A DNA stretch of 64,000 nucleotides, from contig NZ_JBOITL010000042.1 in the NCBI RefSeq assembly GCF_050717515.1, forward strand, positions 1-64,000. Reading direction: 5' to 3'. A program made the translations under genes and the position numbers. This document shows positions 1-9,215 of the stretch, piece by piece. Within the stretch, counting starts at the first letter, position 1; each line of letters begins with the position of its first letter. The notes below the pieces were generated by a model that was given only the letters and a program-made list of their open reading frames with translations, was not told where the DNA came from and ran no database searches. Origin of the DNA: Clostridium_AD sp050717515. GTDB taxonomy: Bacteria > Bacillota > Clostridia > Clostridiales > Clostridiaceae.

Positions 1-39
1 CTCATATTTAAAAACAGGTGAGTACCCTATAAAAATATA

Positions 40-79
40 AAAAAAATACCCTTATATCACAATTGTGACATTAAGGGTA
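40..79 (-). terminator. Terminator of the MBL-fold hydrolase gene
   Basis: TACCCTTA (47-54) pairs with TAAGGGTA (72-79), and TCACAA pairs with TTGTGA inside it. Read on the minus strand the hairpin is followed by a run of T (the A run at 40-46), so it ends transcription of the gene whose stop lies at 145. The stretch between the hairpin and that stop holds no gene. Confidence 0.75.
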
Positions 80-144
80 GTCTTAAGGCTCTTTTTTTAA
101 AATGTCCTTGACACAGGGTCCACTTTAAAATGGAGGGCTTCTTT

Positions 145-780
145 TTAAATATAATTTAATATTTTAACAGACATTGATTCTCTTAATTCACCATTAATTA
201 TTAGTTTATTACTGTCTATTTTTGCAGCATTTTTCATGTACATAAGAAATGTTTCTACCCCATCTAAGGGAAAGGACACTAGTGAAGTTTTATAGTGCAT
301 GGGTATAACTATTTTGGGATTTATTTTCTTAGTAACTTCTGCAGCTTCTTTGCCATCCAGGGTGTAATTACCACCCACAGGAATAAACAATATATCTACA
401 TTTCCAATGGCATCTATGTCATCATTGGAAAGACTATGACCTAAATCTCCTAAATGGCATAAGGTATAGTCATCCATTTTAAAAGTGAATATTATGTTGT
501 CACCACGTTTTGCACCTTTATCCTTGTCGTGATAAGAAGGTGTGCCTTTTATAGGGATATCGCATATATAGAACATACCAATTTTATCTATGATCTTATA
601 ATTACCATTTAACTCTTTAGTATAATTATGATCAAAATGCTTATGACTTATGGTTACAATATCTGGACTACCTTTATAAATTTCATATCCTATAGTACTA
701 TCAAATGGATCTGTTAAAAGTTTCCTGCCTTTTGAATCTTGCAAAAGAAAGCATGAATGACCTAGCCAAGTTATTTCCAT
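145..780 (-). CDS. Metallo-beta-lactamase-fold metal-dependent hydrolase (UlaG-like)
   Basis: A 211-residue cytoplasmic protein of the metallo-beta-lactamase fold, close to the UlaG/YtnP-like branch often annotated as a metal-dependent hydrolase. Visible motifs are GHSCF at residues 7-11, the metal-binding HKHFDH at 46-51, HLGDLGH near residue 112 and a later PMHYKT. The length is normal for the UPF0173/UlaG group. The start is supported by AAAGGAGA seven bases upstream on the minus strand. It stands alone between its own terminator and a divergent amidase gene. The true substrate cannot be read from the sequence, since members include lactonases, phosphodiesterases and many of unknown activity. 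Confidence 0.85.
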   Translation of the reverse strand: MEITWLGHSCFLLQDSKGRKLLTDPFDSTIGYEIYKGSPDIVTISHKHFDHNYTKELNGNYKIIDKIGMFYICDIPIKGTPSYHDKDKGAKRGDNIIFTFKMDDYTLCHLGDLGHSLSNDDIDAIGNVDILFIPVGGNYTLDGKEAAEVTKKINPKIVIPMHYKTSLVSFPLDGVETFLMYMKNAAKIDSNKLIINGELRESMSVKILNYI

Positions 781-1138
781 GTAAATTCTCCTTTTGTAAA
801 ATGATTTTTAAATATTTCACCTTAAATTGAAACAAATAGTTAAATGGTACGTATTGTATAGTGAGACAATATTTTATATGGTTATTTATCATTCAATTAT
901 GGCACAAATTTTTAAGTAATATACTATTTTAAAAATAAATATTTTAAATTTCAATAAATATTTAAAAAATATTAAAAAAGATTTATAAACTATAGAGATG
1001 GAAATAAAATTGTAGTATAATTATCTCAAGATTAATACCATAATTTACAAGCAAACTTAAAATTATCTAAATAATGATATAGATAATGATATAGACATTG
1101 ATCTAAATAATTAAATATGAAGGGTTAGGAGAGATTAT
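781..1138. other. Divergent intergenic region, no gene
   Basis: An AT-rich 358-base gap between divergent genes. It contains a TATAAT at 1016-1021 that could be a minus-10 box for the amidase, but I find no good minus-35 box at the right distance. A short imperfect direct repeat (ATGATATAGA, twice) occurs near 1074-1096. No coding signal was seen. Confidence 0.5.
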
Positions 1139-2938
1139 ATGAAAAATATCTTTAAAGCATTTACAATTATGATTTTAACTTTGGTTTTGCTGATACCTAT
1201 GCAAACAATAGTTAAGGCTAGTACCTATATAGATATGGGTCCTAAAAAAGATGTGGTAGTTAGCAAACCTTGGACTGTGAGTTTTAATAAACCTTTAAGT
1301 CCTGCTACTGTAACAACTACAAATATCAAGGTGGTTGGAGAAAACAATAATTACATAGACGTAAATGTTAGTTTAGCTAATGACAATAAAAAGGTAATAG
1401 TAAGTCCAGTGAAAAAATATGAAGTTAATAAGACATATACTTTGGTAGTTACACAAAAGGTTAAGTCTGTTGATGGAAAACCTCTTCCTAAAGAAGTTAG
1501 AATGGCTTTTAATACTGAAAGTGCACTTATAAAACCAAGTGTACCTACAAAACCAAGTGAGTTTACTGTATGTATAGATCCAGCTCAGTTTTATAAAGTA
1601 ATTACTGGCATGAATGGTGCTAAGGCTAAGGATATAAATTTAAATGTAGCGCTAAAACTAGGTAATATACTAAAAACAAGAGGATTTAATGTAGTATATA
1701 CTAGAAACACTGATTCAGTACCTTGGACCGCGCTTAATGAGGATGATGCAAAAGCAGCAATAGCAAAAAATGCAAAGGCAGATGTGTTTTTAAGTATAAA
1801 TACTAATTCATATGAGTTAAATACTTCAAATGGTATTGAAACATATTACTTATCTGATGCTAGTAATAATAAGTTGCTAGCTAGTTCAATACAAAATGAA
1901 CTTATAAAAGCAACAGGGGCGAAAGACCGGGAAATACAAGAAGGAACTTTTGAAATATTAAAAAAGACAAGCTGTCCTACAGTAATGATGGAATTAGGGT
2001 TCCTAAGCAATCCAAATGAAGAGATATTATTAAGTAGCGACAAATATCAAAATAATGCTGCAAAGGCTATAGCGAATGGACTAATGACCTATGCTGGATT
2101 TGCAAATAAAGATACTAATTATGATTGCGTTTTTGAAATATCTTCAGTGGAAGATATAATGGTTAACCTACAAGTAGGTGGTACATACACCTTCCCTAAA
2201 ACGATGCAAGCTACTATGAGTAATAATTCAAAAAAAGATGTTGCAGTGGAATGGGACGAAAATTCAGTTTGTCTAAATGAATTAGGCACTTATACTTATG
2301 AAGGGGTCGTAAAAGATTACGACAAGAAAGTTAAAGTCATAATTAATGTTATTAAAAATACCTATAAGATAGTAATAGACCCAGGTCACGGAGGAAGATA
2401 CTCAGGAGCAGTAGGACCAATGGGAACTAAAGAAAAGGATGTAGTTTTACAAATATCCTTGAAAGTAGGAAATATATTAGTTGAAAATGGTGTTGAAACG
2501 GTGTACACAAGAACTAGTGATAAAATAGCTCCGTCCACTAATGTAACTGAAAGTCTTCAAGCAATATGTGATGTCTCAAATAATGCTAAACCAAATTATT
2601 TTGTAAGTATTCATGCCAATTCCTGGGATGTTGTTACTGTTAGCGGCATCGAGACTTACTATTCTAAAGGGAGTGCAGCTGGACAAAAGCTTGCTCAAAA
2701 TGTCCAAACTGAATTAATTAAAGCAACTGGAAGAGTAGATAGGAAGATTAAACCTGTTACTACAGAATTATATGTTATAAGAAATACAAATGCTACGTCT
2801 ATATTGGTGGAAACATCTTTTCTATCTAATCCAACAGAAGAAAAGTTGTTAAAAACTGAAGACTACCAAAACAAATTAGCGAAAGCGATTGCTACTGGTA
2901 TTCTTAAAACTTTAGGAATAACTAATATAGTATATTAA
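1139..2938 (+). CDS. Secreted N-acetylmuramoyl-L-alanine amidase with one degenerate and one intact Amidase_3 domain
   Basis: A 599-residue exported cell-wall hydrolase. It has a signal peptide (about residues 1-28), a bacterial Ig-like SbsA-type domain (about 33-128), a first Amidase_3-like domain (about 142-318), an Ig-like linker (about 332-407) and a second Amidase_3 domain (about 410-590). The second domain has every zinc ligand motif: DPGHGG near 414, a KEKD glutamate, SIHAN near 490 and VETSFLSN near 557. In the first domain the matching positions read DPAQ and SINTN, so both zinc histidines are gone while the MELGFLSN segment survives. It should cleave the amide bond between MurNAc and the stem peptide; the first domain probably only binds wall. 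The RBS is GGAGAG; a terminator follows. Confidence 0.9.
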   Translation: MKNIFKAFTIMILTLVLLIPMQTIVKASTYIDMGPKKDVVVSKPWTVSFNKPLSPATVTTTNIKVVGENNNYIDVNVSLANDNKKVIVSPVKKYEVNKTYTLVVTQKVKSVDGKPLPKEVRMAFNTESALIKPSVPTKPSEFTVCIDPAQFYKVITGMNGAKAKDINLNVALKLGNILKTRGFNVVYTRNTDSVPWTALNEDDAKAAIAKNAKADVFLSINTNSYELNTSNGIETYYLSDASNNKLLASSIQNELIKATGAKDREIQEGTFEILKKTSCPTVMMELGFLSNPNEEILLSSDKYQNNAAKAIANGLMTYAGFANKDTNYDCVFEISSVEDIMVNLQVGGTYTFPKTMQATMSNNSKKDVAVEWDENSVCLNELGTYTYEGVVKDYDKKVKVIINVIKNTYKIVIDPGHGGRYSGAVGPMGTKEKDVVLQISLKVGNILVENGVETVYTRTSDKIAPSTNVTESLQAICDVSNNAKPNYFVSIHANSWDVVTVSGIETYYSKGSAAGQKLAQNVQTELIKATGRVDRKIKPVTTELYVIRNTNATSILVETSFLSNPTEEKLLKTEDYQNKLAKAIATGILKTLGITNIVY

Positions 2939-2952
2939 TTTAAATTATTATA

Positions 2953-2995
2953 AAAAATCACCTAAATAGTATTTTTACTATTTAGGTGATTTTTT
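2953..2995. terminator. Bidirectional terminator between amidase and glutamine synthetase
   Basis: A perfect 16-base stem (AATCACCTAAATAGTA with its complement) around a short T-rich loop, with A run on the left and T run on the right. It can end both the plus-strand amidase transcript and the convergent minus-strand glutamine synthetase transcript. Confidence 0.85.
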
Positions 2996-3015
2996 CATGA
3001 ATTACAATATATAAT

Positions 3016-4914
3016 TTAAATATCTAACAAATTCTTTTTATAGTTGCTATAGCAAAGTCTAAGTTCTTCCATTTGTGCATCTAATTCTAACTGTAAGGCA
3101 GAAAGCTCCTTGTAGTTTTCAATTTTGGAAGCTTCTTTTATTTTAGTAAAGAGGCTAGTCTTAGAATAAGTGTCCTTCATAATAAAATGTCTTAAATCAT
3201 TAATTTTTTGCCAATTTGCCAAATCTAAATCCAAAGCCTTTTCAGGAGTATGAATCATTTTAGAATTTCGAATTTCTTCTGCATAAGCATTTAATATTCT
3301 ATTATTTATTTCAGTGATCCATCTAGTAGTTATAGCCATTTTAAAACTATTTAGTAAACTAGGAGTAAACACATCGTGAGCCTTAAGAACTTCAAGTTTT
3401 TCAGGGTATTCATCCAGGCCAAGAAGATTTTCATAAATAGTTTTAGGTGCTTTTCCGAAAAACTCTTCGCGATCTTCATCTGTATAGAATTCAAATACAT
3501 TTTCTTCACTTCTGTATGCTCTATGTTTTTCTAAATACTCACTGTCCTCGCCGGGTGCTTTAGATAATTCACTCAAAAGTTCATCTTCACATTTATTATT
3601 TTTTATTGCGTATACAAGCCCATCTAGCATGCCCATATATAAGGTGGCTAAAGCTAGGTATGTATTAGTATGGGGATTTGGCGCTCTAAGCTCAAATCTT
3701 GTAGCAAGTGGATTATCAAGGTCTCTTATTAGTGCTAAGAGTATAGATCTATTTCTTGAAGGAACATCCACACTGTGGCCAAGAGAAGTCACTATGCAAA
3801 CAGGAGCCTCAAAACCAGGTTTTAGTCTTCTTAGTGAATCATTTGTTGGAGAAATAAATGGATTTATTACTTCATAATTTTTGAGTATGCCCATAGCGCA
3901 GGCATAACCTATAGTGCTTAGGAAATGTTTTTTAGTTGAAGTAAATAAGTTAACTCTCTTGCCATTTTTTAATTTTACAGTTACACCAACATGAACATGT
4001 TTACCACTTCCAGCTACATCTTGCACAGGTTTTGCTAGAAATGTAACATCTAACCTGTTACGTCTAAAGGTTTCTCTTACTAAATTTCTGATAAATAGTT
4101 CATTATCCGCACATTGAAGAGCATCAGAAAACTTCCAATCTATTTCAAGCTGTTCCATAATATGTGTTAGAGAACCAGTTTCACCTAGTTGAGCTTTTAC
4201 ACCACCAACCTCTTTATGTCCCATTTCTGGTTCAAAACCATACTCTTCCATTAGAGTAAGCGATTGTTCTAAAGCAGTTCTAACACTCCCCTTAAGTCTA
4301 CTCCAATATTGCTCTTTTAGTTCTTGAGAAGTAGATAGTTCCTCTATATCTGCGCTATCATCATTAGGTGTTTTTACCCAAAATTCTAACTCAGTAGCAG
4401 AAGTAAGTAGGATTTCATCAATATCTTCATATGAAAAATCAAAAGAAGCGAGTGCAGATGGATATTCTTTGAATAAATTGTGAAGGGTTGTTTTAAAGCA
4501 GCTAACAGATTTTTTTAAGATAGACCTTGAATCCACTGGAATGTTATTATGTAATAATATACATGGGATTTTTAAGGTTCCTACAGGTAATTTTGTTTCG
4601 GGGTCAATATTTTCATAATTGTAGTCGATGAACCAATTACAATCAAAATCTGCTAGCATGTCTGTTTTAGCATTATTTAGAGTGGCAATTCCTGGGAAGA
4701 CTACAGACGAACCGTCTGTTTGTATAGCGCCCTTCGCGAAACCAATAATGTCATTTAAAAATACAGTCATTGGAATTCTTTCATCCGTGTCATTTCCAGA
4801 TAGGTCAATACCTACTAGAGAAACGAATTTCACCTCAGTATGGGCAAGTAGAATTTCTTTAATGTTTTTTTCAGAATGATTTTCTTTTGGAATTACATAA
4901 ATTAAATTTTTCAA
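3016..4914 (-). CDS. Glutamine synthetase, long clostridial form
   Basis: A 632-residue enzyme with the glutamine synthetase catalytic fold, which makes glutamine from glutamate, ammonia and ATP in the cytoplasm. Seen motifs are the metal-binding ATELEF, GSGKHVHVG, an ATP/glutamate segment reading NDSLRRLKPGFEAPV, RNRS, and ATRFELRAPNPHTNTYLALA. It is much longer than the 440-470 residue type I enzyme, with an extended C-terminal helical region rich in charged residues (after about residue 540). I see no clear adenylylation-site loop. The start is a TTG preceded by AAAGGAGG. The gene is monocistronic, with a long upstream region carrying several inverted repeats. Its assignment as the main ammonia-assimilating enzyme is inferred, as this long group is less studied than types I-III. 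Confidence 0.85.
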   Translation of the reverse strand: MKNLIYVIPKENHSEKNIKEILLAHTEVKFVSLVGIDLSGNDTDERIPMTVFLNDIIGFAKGAIQTDGSSVVFPGIATLNNAKTDMLADFDCNWFIDYNYENIDPETKLPVGTLKIPCILLHNNIPVDSRSILKKSVSCFKTTLHNLFKEYPSALASFDFSYEDIDEILLTSATELEFWVKTPNDDSADIEELSTSQELKEQYWSRLKGSVRTALEQSLTLMEEYGFEPEMGHKEVGGVKAQLGETGSLTHIMEQLEIDWKFSDALQCADNELFIRNLVRETFRRNRLDVTFLAKPVQDVAGSGKHVHVGVTVKLKNGKRVNLFTSTKKHFLSTIGYACAMGILKNYEVINPFISPTNDSLRRLKPGFEAPVCIVTSLGHSVDVPSRNRSILLALIRDLDNPLATRFELRAPNPHTNTYLALATLYMGMLDGLVYAIKNNKCEDELLSELSKAPGEDSEYLEKHRAYRSEENVFEFYTDEDREEFFGKAPKTIYENLLGLDEYPEKLEVLKAHDVFTPSLLNSFKMAITTRWITEINNRILNAYAEEIRNSKMIHTPEKALDLDLANWQKINDLRHFIMKDTYSKTSLFTKIKEASKIENYKELSALQLELDAQMEELRLCYSNYKKNLLDI

Positions 4915-4987
4915 AATAATCTTCCTCCTTTAAATATATCTTTTTATTTAAAAGCCACGAAAATGACTCCGTTAATATTTTTAGAAA

Positions 4988-5002
4988 TAGAATTATATTC
5001 TA
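4988..5002. promoter_or_regulatory. Palindrome upstream of glutamine synthetase
   Basis: TAGAAT-TAT-ATTCTA is a perfect 15-base palindrome about 75 bases upstream of the TTG start of the glutamine synthetase gene. The half-site ATTCTA recurs at 5038-5043 and again near 5070, which would fit an operator with several half-sites. The regulator is unknown. Confidence 0.35.
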
Positions 5003-5015
5003 ATTAAAATAATAC

Positions 5016-5052
5016 TCTTATTTATGTAAGTGTAGAGATTCTATAAATAAGA
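5016..5052 (-). promoter_or_regulatory. Stem-loop in the glutamine synthetase upstream region
   Basis: TCTTATTTAT (5016-5025) and ATAAATAAGA (5043-5052) form a perfect 10-base stem with a 17-base loop. It has no T tail, so it is more likely an RNA or operator element than a terminator. Confidence 0.35.
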
Positions 5053-5143
5053 TACAACTAAATAAAATGATTCTATTATAATAATGAAAGCATGTCAATG
5101 GTAAACATCATTAATTACAATTATTTGCAAAATAATTAAGGTG

Positions 5144-5190
5144 TTTTGCAAGTCTAGCAAAACATGGATTCATTTGTGTAAACGTATTCT
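5144..5190. promoter_or_regulatory. Hairpin and weak cre-like site upstream of glutamine synthetase
   Basis: TGTTTTGC and GCAAAACA form a perfect 8-base stem with a 7-base loop just after 5143. A sequence at 5177-5190 (minus strand AGAATACGTTTACA) matches the CcpA cre consensus at all but two fixed positions. A CcpA-like protein is encoded at 9216-10214, so carbon control of this gene is possible but weakly supported. The rest of 4915-5450 is AT-rich and shows no gene. Confidence 0.25.
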
Positions 5191-5450
5191 GTAATTATTT
5201 ATACTTTAAAGTATCATGAATTTCATTTTTATCTTATATTATATCACATATATACATGAAAATATGCATATTTCACAATGAAAGTTGTAATTATAGACAT
5301 AAAACCATAGTATTCACGTACTATTTTCATAAAATAGGCATAAATGTTCGGTAAAATAGCTTTAAACAACATTGTAACATGTCAAATGATGATTTAATAC
5401 TTAATTATCAATTTTTTTTTATGGAAAATACAAGAAAAATTAAAAAGGAA

Positions 5451-5479
5451 TTGACAATAAAAATTCATTATTATATAAT
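5451..5479 (+). promoter_or_regulatory. Consensus sigma-A promoter of the ileS leader
   Basis: TTGACA at 5451-5456 and TATAAT at 5474-5479 with exactly 17 bases between them, a full consensus match. Transcription should start near 5486, just ahead of the T-box leader. Confidence 0.85.
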
Positions 5480-5524
5480 TATAAGAAGTTCATATTGATT
5501 TATAAATTTTTTATATTAATTATG

Positions 5525-5766
5525 ACTAAAAAAGCTTTGATTAGGAAAAGTATTTAAGCAGGTAACTTCCAGAGAGTGGGGTAAGGTGTGAACCCATAGT
5601 GAAAGTTTGAAGAAAATCACCTAGGAGCTGAGAGCTGAAAAATTAGTAAGCTTATCCGTATTTCTGCGTTAAAGAATAAAGTATGATAGTACTTTAATTT
5701 GTATTTATAGTATAGGTGGCATAGCGAATTTAACTTCGTCCTATTTAGGGTGGAGTTTTTTTATAT
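5525..5766 (+). promoter_or_regulatory. T-box leader of ileS, isoleucine (ATC) specifier
   Basis: A T-box riboswitch between a consensus promoter and ileS. The specifier-loop context GAA-A-ATC-ACCTAGGAG puts an isoleucine codon ATC at 5616-5618. The T-box core reads GGTGGCATAGCG near 5715-5726, and a terminator hairpin with ACTTC/GGAGT arms and a T run lies at about 5732-5762. Uncharged tRNA-Ile should favour the antiterminator. The base after TGG is C, whereas the usual complement of an A discriminator would be T. Between the leader and ileS there is about 120 bases with no feature. Confidence 0.88.
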
Positions 5767-5888
5767 TTAAAAATATTGTAGTCTGCAGGTTATGATTAGT
5801 TTCTACGCAGATGATGATTTAATTATTCTATAAATTCAGCCCAATCTAAGTGTCTATTATTAAATGAAATAGGGAAAGGAGTTTTATT

Positions 5889-8800
5889 ATGTACAAGAAA
5901 AATGATGCTTCAAAAAGCTTTATGGATATAGAAAAAGATATTCTTAAGCTTTGGAAAGAAAAAGACATTATTCAAAAGAATTTTGATTTAAATGAGGGTG
6001 GAGAGTCCTTCACTTTTTATGATGGTCCACCAACAGCCAATGGTAAACCACATATAGGTCACGTTTTAACAAGAGTTATGAAGGACATAATTCCAAGATA
6101 TAAGGTAATGAAAGGGTATAAAGTTCCTAGAAAAGCGGGGTGGGATACTCATGGTCTACCAGTAGAGCTTGAAATAGAAAAAAAACTTGGTATTTCGGGG
6201 AAACCTGGAATAGAGGCTTATGGAGTAGAGAAATTTGTAACAGAATGTAAGGATAGTGTTTTTAGCTATGTTAATATGTGGAGAGAAATGTCTGAGCGAG
6301 TAGGTTACTGGATAGATATGGATAATCCTTATGTAACTTATCATAACAATTATATTGAATCAGTTTGGTGGGCATTAAAGCAAATGTGGGATAAGGACCT
6401 ATTATATAAAGGTCATAAAGTAATGCCATATTGCCCAAGATGTGGGACTTCACTATCTTCTCATGAAGTAGGTCAAGGATATAAGGATGTAAAAGAAACT
6501 TCAGCTTATGTAAAATTTAAGGTGAAAGGTGAAGAAAAATCTATACTAGTTTGGACTACAACCCCTTGGACCCTTCCAAGTAATGTAGCACTTGCAGTGA
6601 ATAAAAAGTATGATTACACTGAAGTAGTCCAGGAAGGTGAGACTTTAATACTTTCAAAAAAACTACTTAGTAAATTAGAAGGCGAGTATGAAGTAGTACG
6701 TGAATTTAAAGGAGAAGCTCTTTTAGGTCTAGAATACGAGCAAATGTTTAATTTCTATACTCCTAAGGAAAAAGCCTTCTATATAGTTCATGGAGACTTT
6801 GTAACATTAACAGATGGTACAGGTATAGTTCATATAGCTCCTGCTTATGGTGAAGACGATAACTTGCTTGGAAAACAAAATGATTTACCACTTATTAATT
6901 TAGTTGATGTAGAAGGTAAGTTCGTAGATTGTGTTACTCCATGGAAAGGTGTCTTTGTTAAAGATGCTGATGCTAAAATATTAGAATACCTAAAAGAGAA
7001 TAATGTCTTATATAAAACAGAGAAATTCACACATTCATATCCACACTGTTGGAGATGTGATACACCACTTTTATATTATCCAAGAGATAGTTGGTTTGTA
7101 AGAATGTCTTCAGTAAGAGACAAACTTGTAGAAAATAATAATAAGATCAATTGGATGCCAGATAACGTAAGAACAGGAAGAATGGGTAATTTCCTTGAAG
7201 GTGTTATTGATTGGAGTATAAGTAGAACAAGGTATTGGGGAACTCCACTTCCGATTTGGGAATGCAGCTGCGGTCACCGCGAAATGATAGGAAGTATAGC
7301 AGAACTTAATGAAAAGGGAATAGATGTGCCGGGTGGAATAGAACTTCATAAACCATTTATAGATAAGGTACATTTAAAATGTCCAAAATGTAATAAGTCA
7401 ATGACTAGGGTAGAAGAAGTTATAGACTGCTGGTTTGACTCAGGATCAATGCCATTTGCACAACATCACTATCCATTTGAAAACAAAGAAATGTTTGAAG
7501 CTAATTTCCCAGCTCAATTTATTTCAGAAGCAGTAGATCAAACAAGGGGTTGGTTCTATACACTACTTGCAATATCTACTACTGTGTTTGATACAAACCC
7601 ATTTGAAAACTGTATAGTACTTGGCCATGTCTTAGATAAAAACGGTATTAAGATGTCTAAGCATAAAGGAAATGTGCTCAGTCCATTTACAGTGCTTGAG
7701 AATCAAGGAGCAGATGCTCTAAGATGGTATTTTTATACCGCTAGTGCTCCATGGCTTCCTTCAAGATTTTATGAAGATGCAGTTATTGATGCACAAAGAA
7801 AGTTTATAGGAACACTTTGGAATGTATATTCATTCTACATTTTATATGCTGATTTAGATAACTTTGACCCAACTAAATATGAGGATTTCGTGTCCTCAAA
7901 TATTATGGACAAATGGATGATGTCAAAATTAAACTCATTAGTTAAGAATACAGATGATCATTTAACAAATTATAGAATAACTCAAGGAGCTCTTGAACTT
8001 GAAGCTTTTGTGGATGAACTTTCTAACTGGTATGTAAGACGTAATAGATCAAGATACTGGGTAGAGTCACTTACAGATGATAAAATAGGCGCTTATATGA
8101 CATTATATAGAGTTATCACAACTTTTGCTAAAATAGCAGCTCCTTTTATACCATTTGTAATAGAGGAATTATATCAAAATCTAGTAGTTACCTTTGATAA
8201 GAATGCACCAGAAAGTGTACATTTATGTGCATGGCCTGAATATAGAGAAGACCTTGTGGATGAAGCTTTAGAAGAAGAAATGGATATGGCTTATAAGACT
8301 GTTAAACTAGGAAGAAGTGCTAGAAACGCTGCTAATATAAAGAATAGACAGCCACTTGCTAAAATGCTAGTTAGTGCTAAATCTCTTCCAGAATACTATG
8401 GAGATATAGTAAAAGAAGAACTTAACATTAAAGAAGTAGAGCTAGGAGCTGATATTTCAAAATATGTTCAATTTGAAATAAAACCAAACCTCCCTGTGCT
8501 AGGAAAACCATATGGTAAATTTATACCTGGCATCAAAAAAGCAATAGCCGCTATGAACCAGATGGAGCTTGCTCAAACAATAAATAATGGTGGAGTAGTT
8601 ACTATAGATGTAAATGGAACAGAAATAGAATTAGATAGCCAAAGATTACTTGTTACAATGCAAGGGCTGGAGGGCTATGCATTTGCTGGAGAAGGCGAAA
8701 TGGGAGTAGTATTAGATACGAACATCACCGAGGAACTAAGAGAAGAAGGACACCTACGTGAAGTCTTAAGTAAGATTCAGAATATGAGAAAAGAAAGCGG

Positions 8801-8990
8801 TTTTGAAGTTGCTGATAAGATTAGACTATATGTTTGTGGAAATGAAATGCTTCAAAATGTAATTTTAAAATTTGAAGAGCAAATCAAACGAGATACATTA
8901 TCTGTAGAAGTTATGTACAATATCAAAAGAGAATACAACGCAGTTAAGATAAATGGAGAAGATTTAGACCTGGCTGTAGAAAAAGTATAA
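5889..8990 (+). CDS. ileS: Isoleucyl-tRNA synthetase, type 2 (IleS2-like)
   Basis: A 1033-residue class I synthetase that charges tRNA-Ile. The HIGH-type motif is in TANGKPHIGH (about residues 50-59) and the KMSKS-type motif is KMSKHKGN near residue 590. The editing domain lies between them and the C-terminal anticodon-binding region follows DALRWYFY. Two pairs of Cys (CPRCGTS and CPKCNK) look zinc-binding. WSISRTRYWGTPLPIW and the length are of the eukaryote-like IleS2 group, which is known in other bacteria to be poorly inhibited by mupirocin. Here it appears to be the housekeeping enzyme, since it has a T-box leader. The RBS is AGGAAAGGAG. A terminator at 9003-9037 closes the unit. Confidence 0.96.
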   Translation: MYKKNDASKSFMDIEKDILKLWKEKDIIQKNFDLNEGGESFTFYDGPPTANGKPHIGHVLTRVMKDIIPRYKVMKGYKVPRKAGWDTHGLPVELEIEKKLGISGKPGIEAYGVEKFVTECKDSVFSYVNMWREMSERVGYWIDMDNPYVTYHNNYIESVWWALKQMWDKDLLYKGHKVMPYCPRCGTSLSSHEVGQGYKDVKETSAYVKFKVKGEEKSILVWTTTPWTLPSNVALAVNKKYDYTEVVQEGETLILSKKLLSKLEGEYEVVREFKGEALLGLEYEQMFNFYTPKEKAFYIVHGDFVTLTDGTGIVHIAPAYGEDDNLLGKQNDLPLINLVDVEGKFVDCVTPWKGVFVKDADAKILEYLKENNVLYKTEKFTHSYPHCWRCDTPLLYYPRDSWFVRMSSVRDKLVENNNKINWMPDNVRTGRMGNFLEGVIDWSISRTRYWGTPLPIWECSCGHREMIGSIAELNEKGIDVPGGIELHKPFIDKVHLKCPKCNKSMTRVEEVIDCWFDSGSMPFAQHHYPFENKEMFEANFPAQFISEAVDQTRGWFYTLLAISTTVFDTNPFENCIVLGHVLDKNGIKMSKHKGNVLSPFTVLENQGADALRWYFYTASAPWLPSRFYEDAVIDAQRKFIGTLWNVYSFYILYADLDNFDPTKYEDFVSSNIMDKWMMSKLNSLVKNTDDHLTNYRITQGALELEAFVDELSNWYVRRNRSRYWVESLTDDKIGAYMTLYRVITTFAKIAAPFIPFVIEELYQNLVVTFDKNAPESVHLCAWPEYREDLVDEALEEEMDMAYKTVKLGRSARNAANIKNRQPLAKMLVSAKSLPEYYGDIVKEELNIKEVELGADISKYVQFEIKPNLPVLGKPYGKFIPGIKKAIAAMNQMELAQTINNGGVVTIDVNGTEIELDSQRLLVTMQGLEGYAFAGEGEMGVVLDTNITEELREEGHLREVLSKIQNMRKESGFEVADKIRLYVCGNEMLQNVILKFEEQIKRDTLSVEVMYNIKREYNAVKINGEDLDLAVEKV

Positions 8991-9002
8991 CTGGTAATTT
9001 TG

Positions 9003-9037
9003 GAAAGTATGCGATATTAGTCGTATACTTTCTTTTT
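9003..9037 (+). terminator. Terminator of ileS
   Basis: GAAAGTAT-GCGA and TCG-TATACTTTC form a long stem around a 6-base loop, followed by five T. Confidence 0.85.
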
Positions 9038-9123
9038 AATCATAAACTACGGATATTATTGTAAAAATTATTTATATGGGCAACACTATAACTATACGAA
9101 TAGTTAAAAGTTCCTATTATAAC

Positions 9124-9152
9124 TTGAAATAAGAAGCTTTTATAAGTATAAT
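9124..9152 (+). promoter_or_regulatory. Promoter of the CcpA-like regulator gene
   Basis: TTGAAA at 9124-9129 and TATAAT at 9147-9152 with a 17-base spacer, 64 bases ahead of the start codon. Confidence 0.7.
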
Positions 9153-9215
9153 GATATGATAAGTACATTTTTAGGATAATAAAAATAATCGGATAAAAAA
9201 ATAGGAGTTGAGAAT

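Noticed and set aside
5040..5170. Upstream hairpins of glutamine synthetase considered as an ANTAR-responsive tandem hairpin
   Set aside because: The loops are 7 and 17 bases, not the required hexaloops with A1 and G4.
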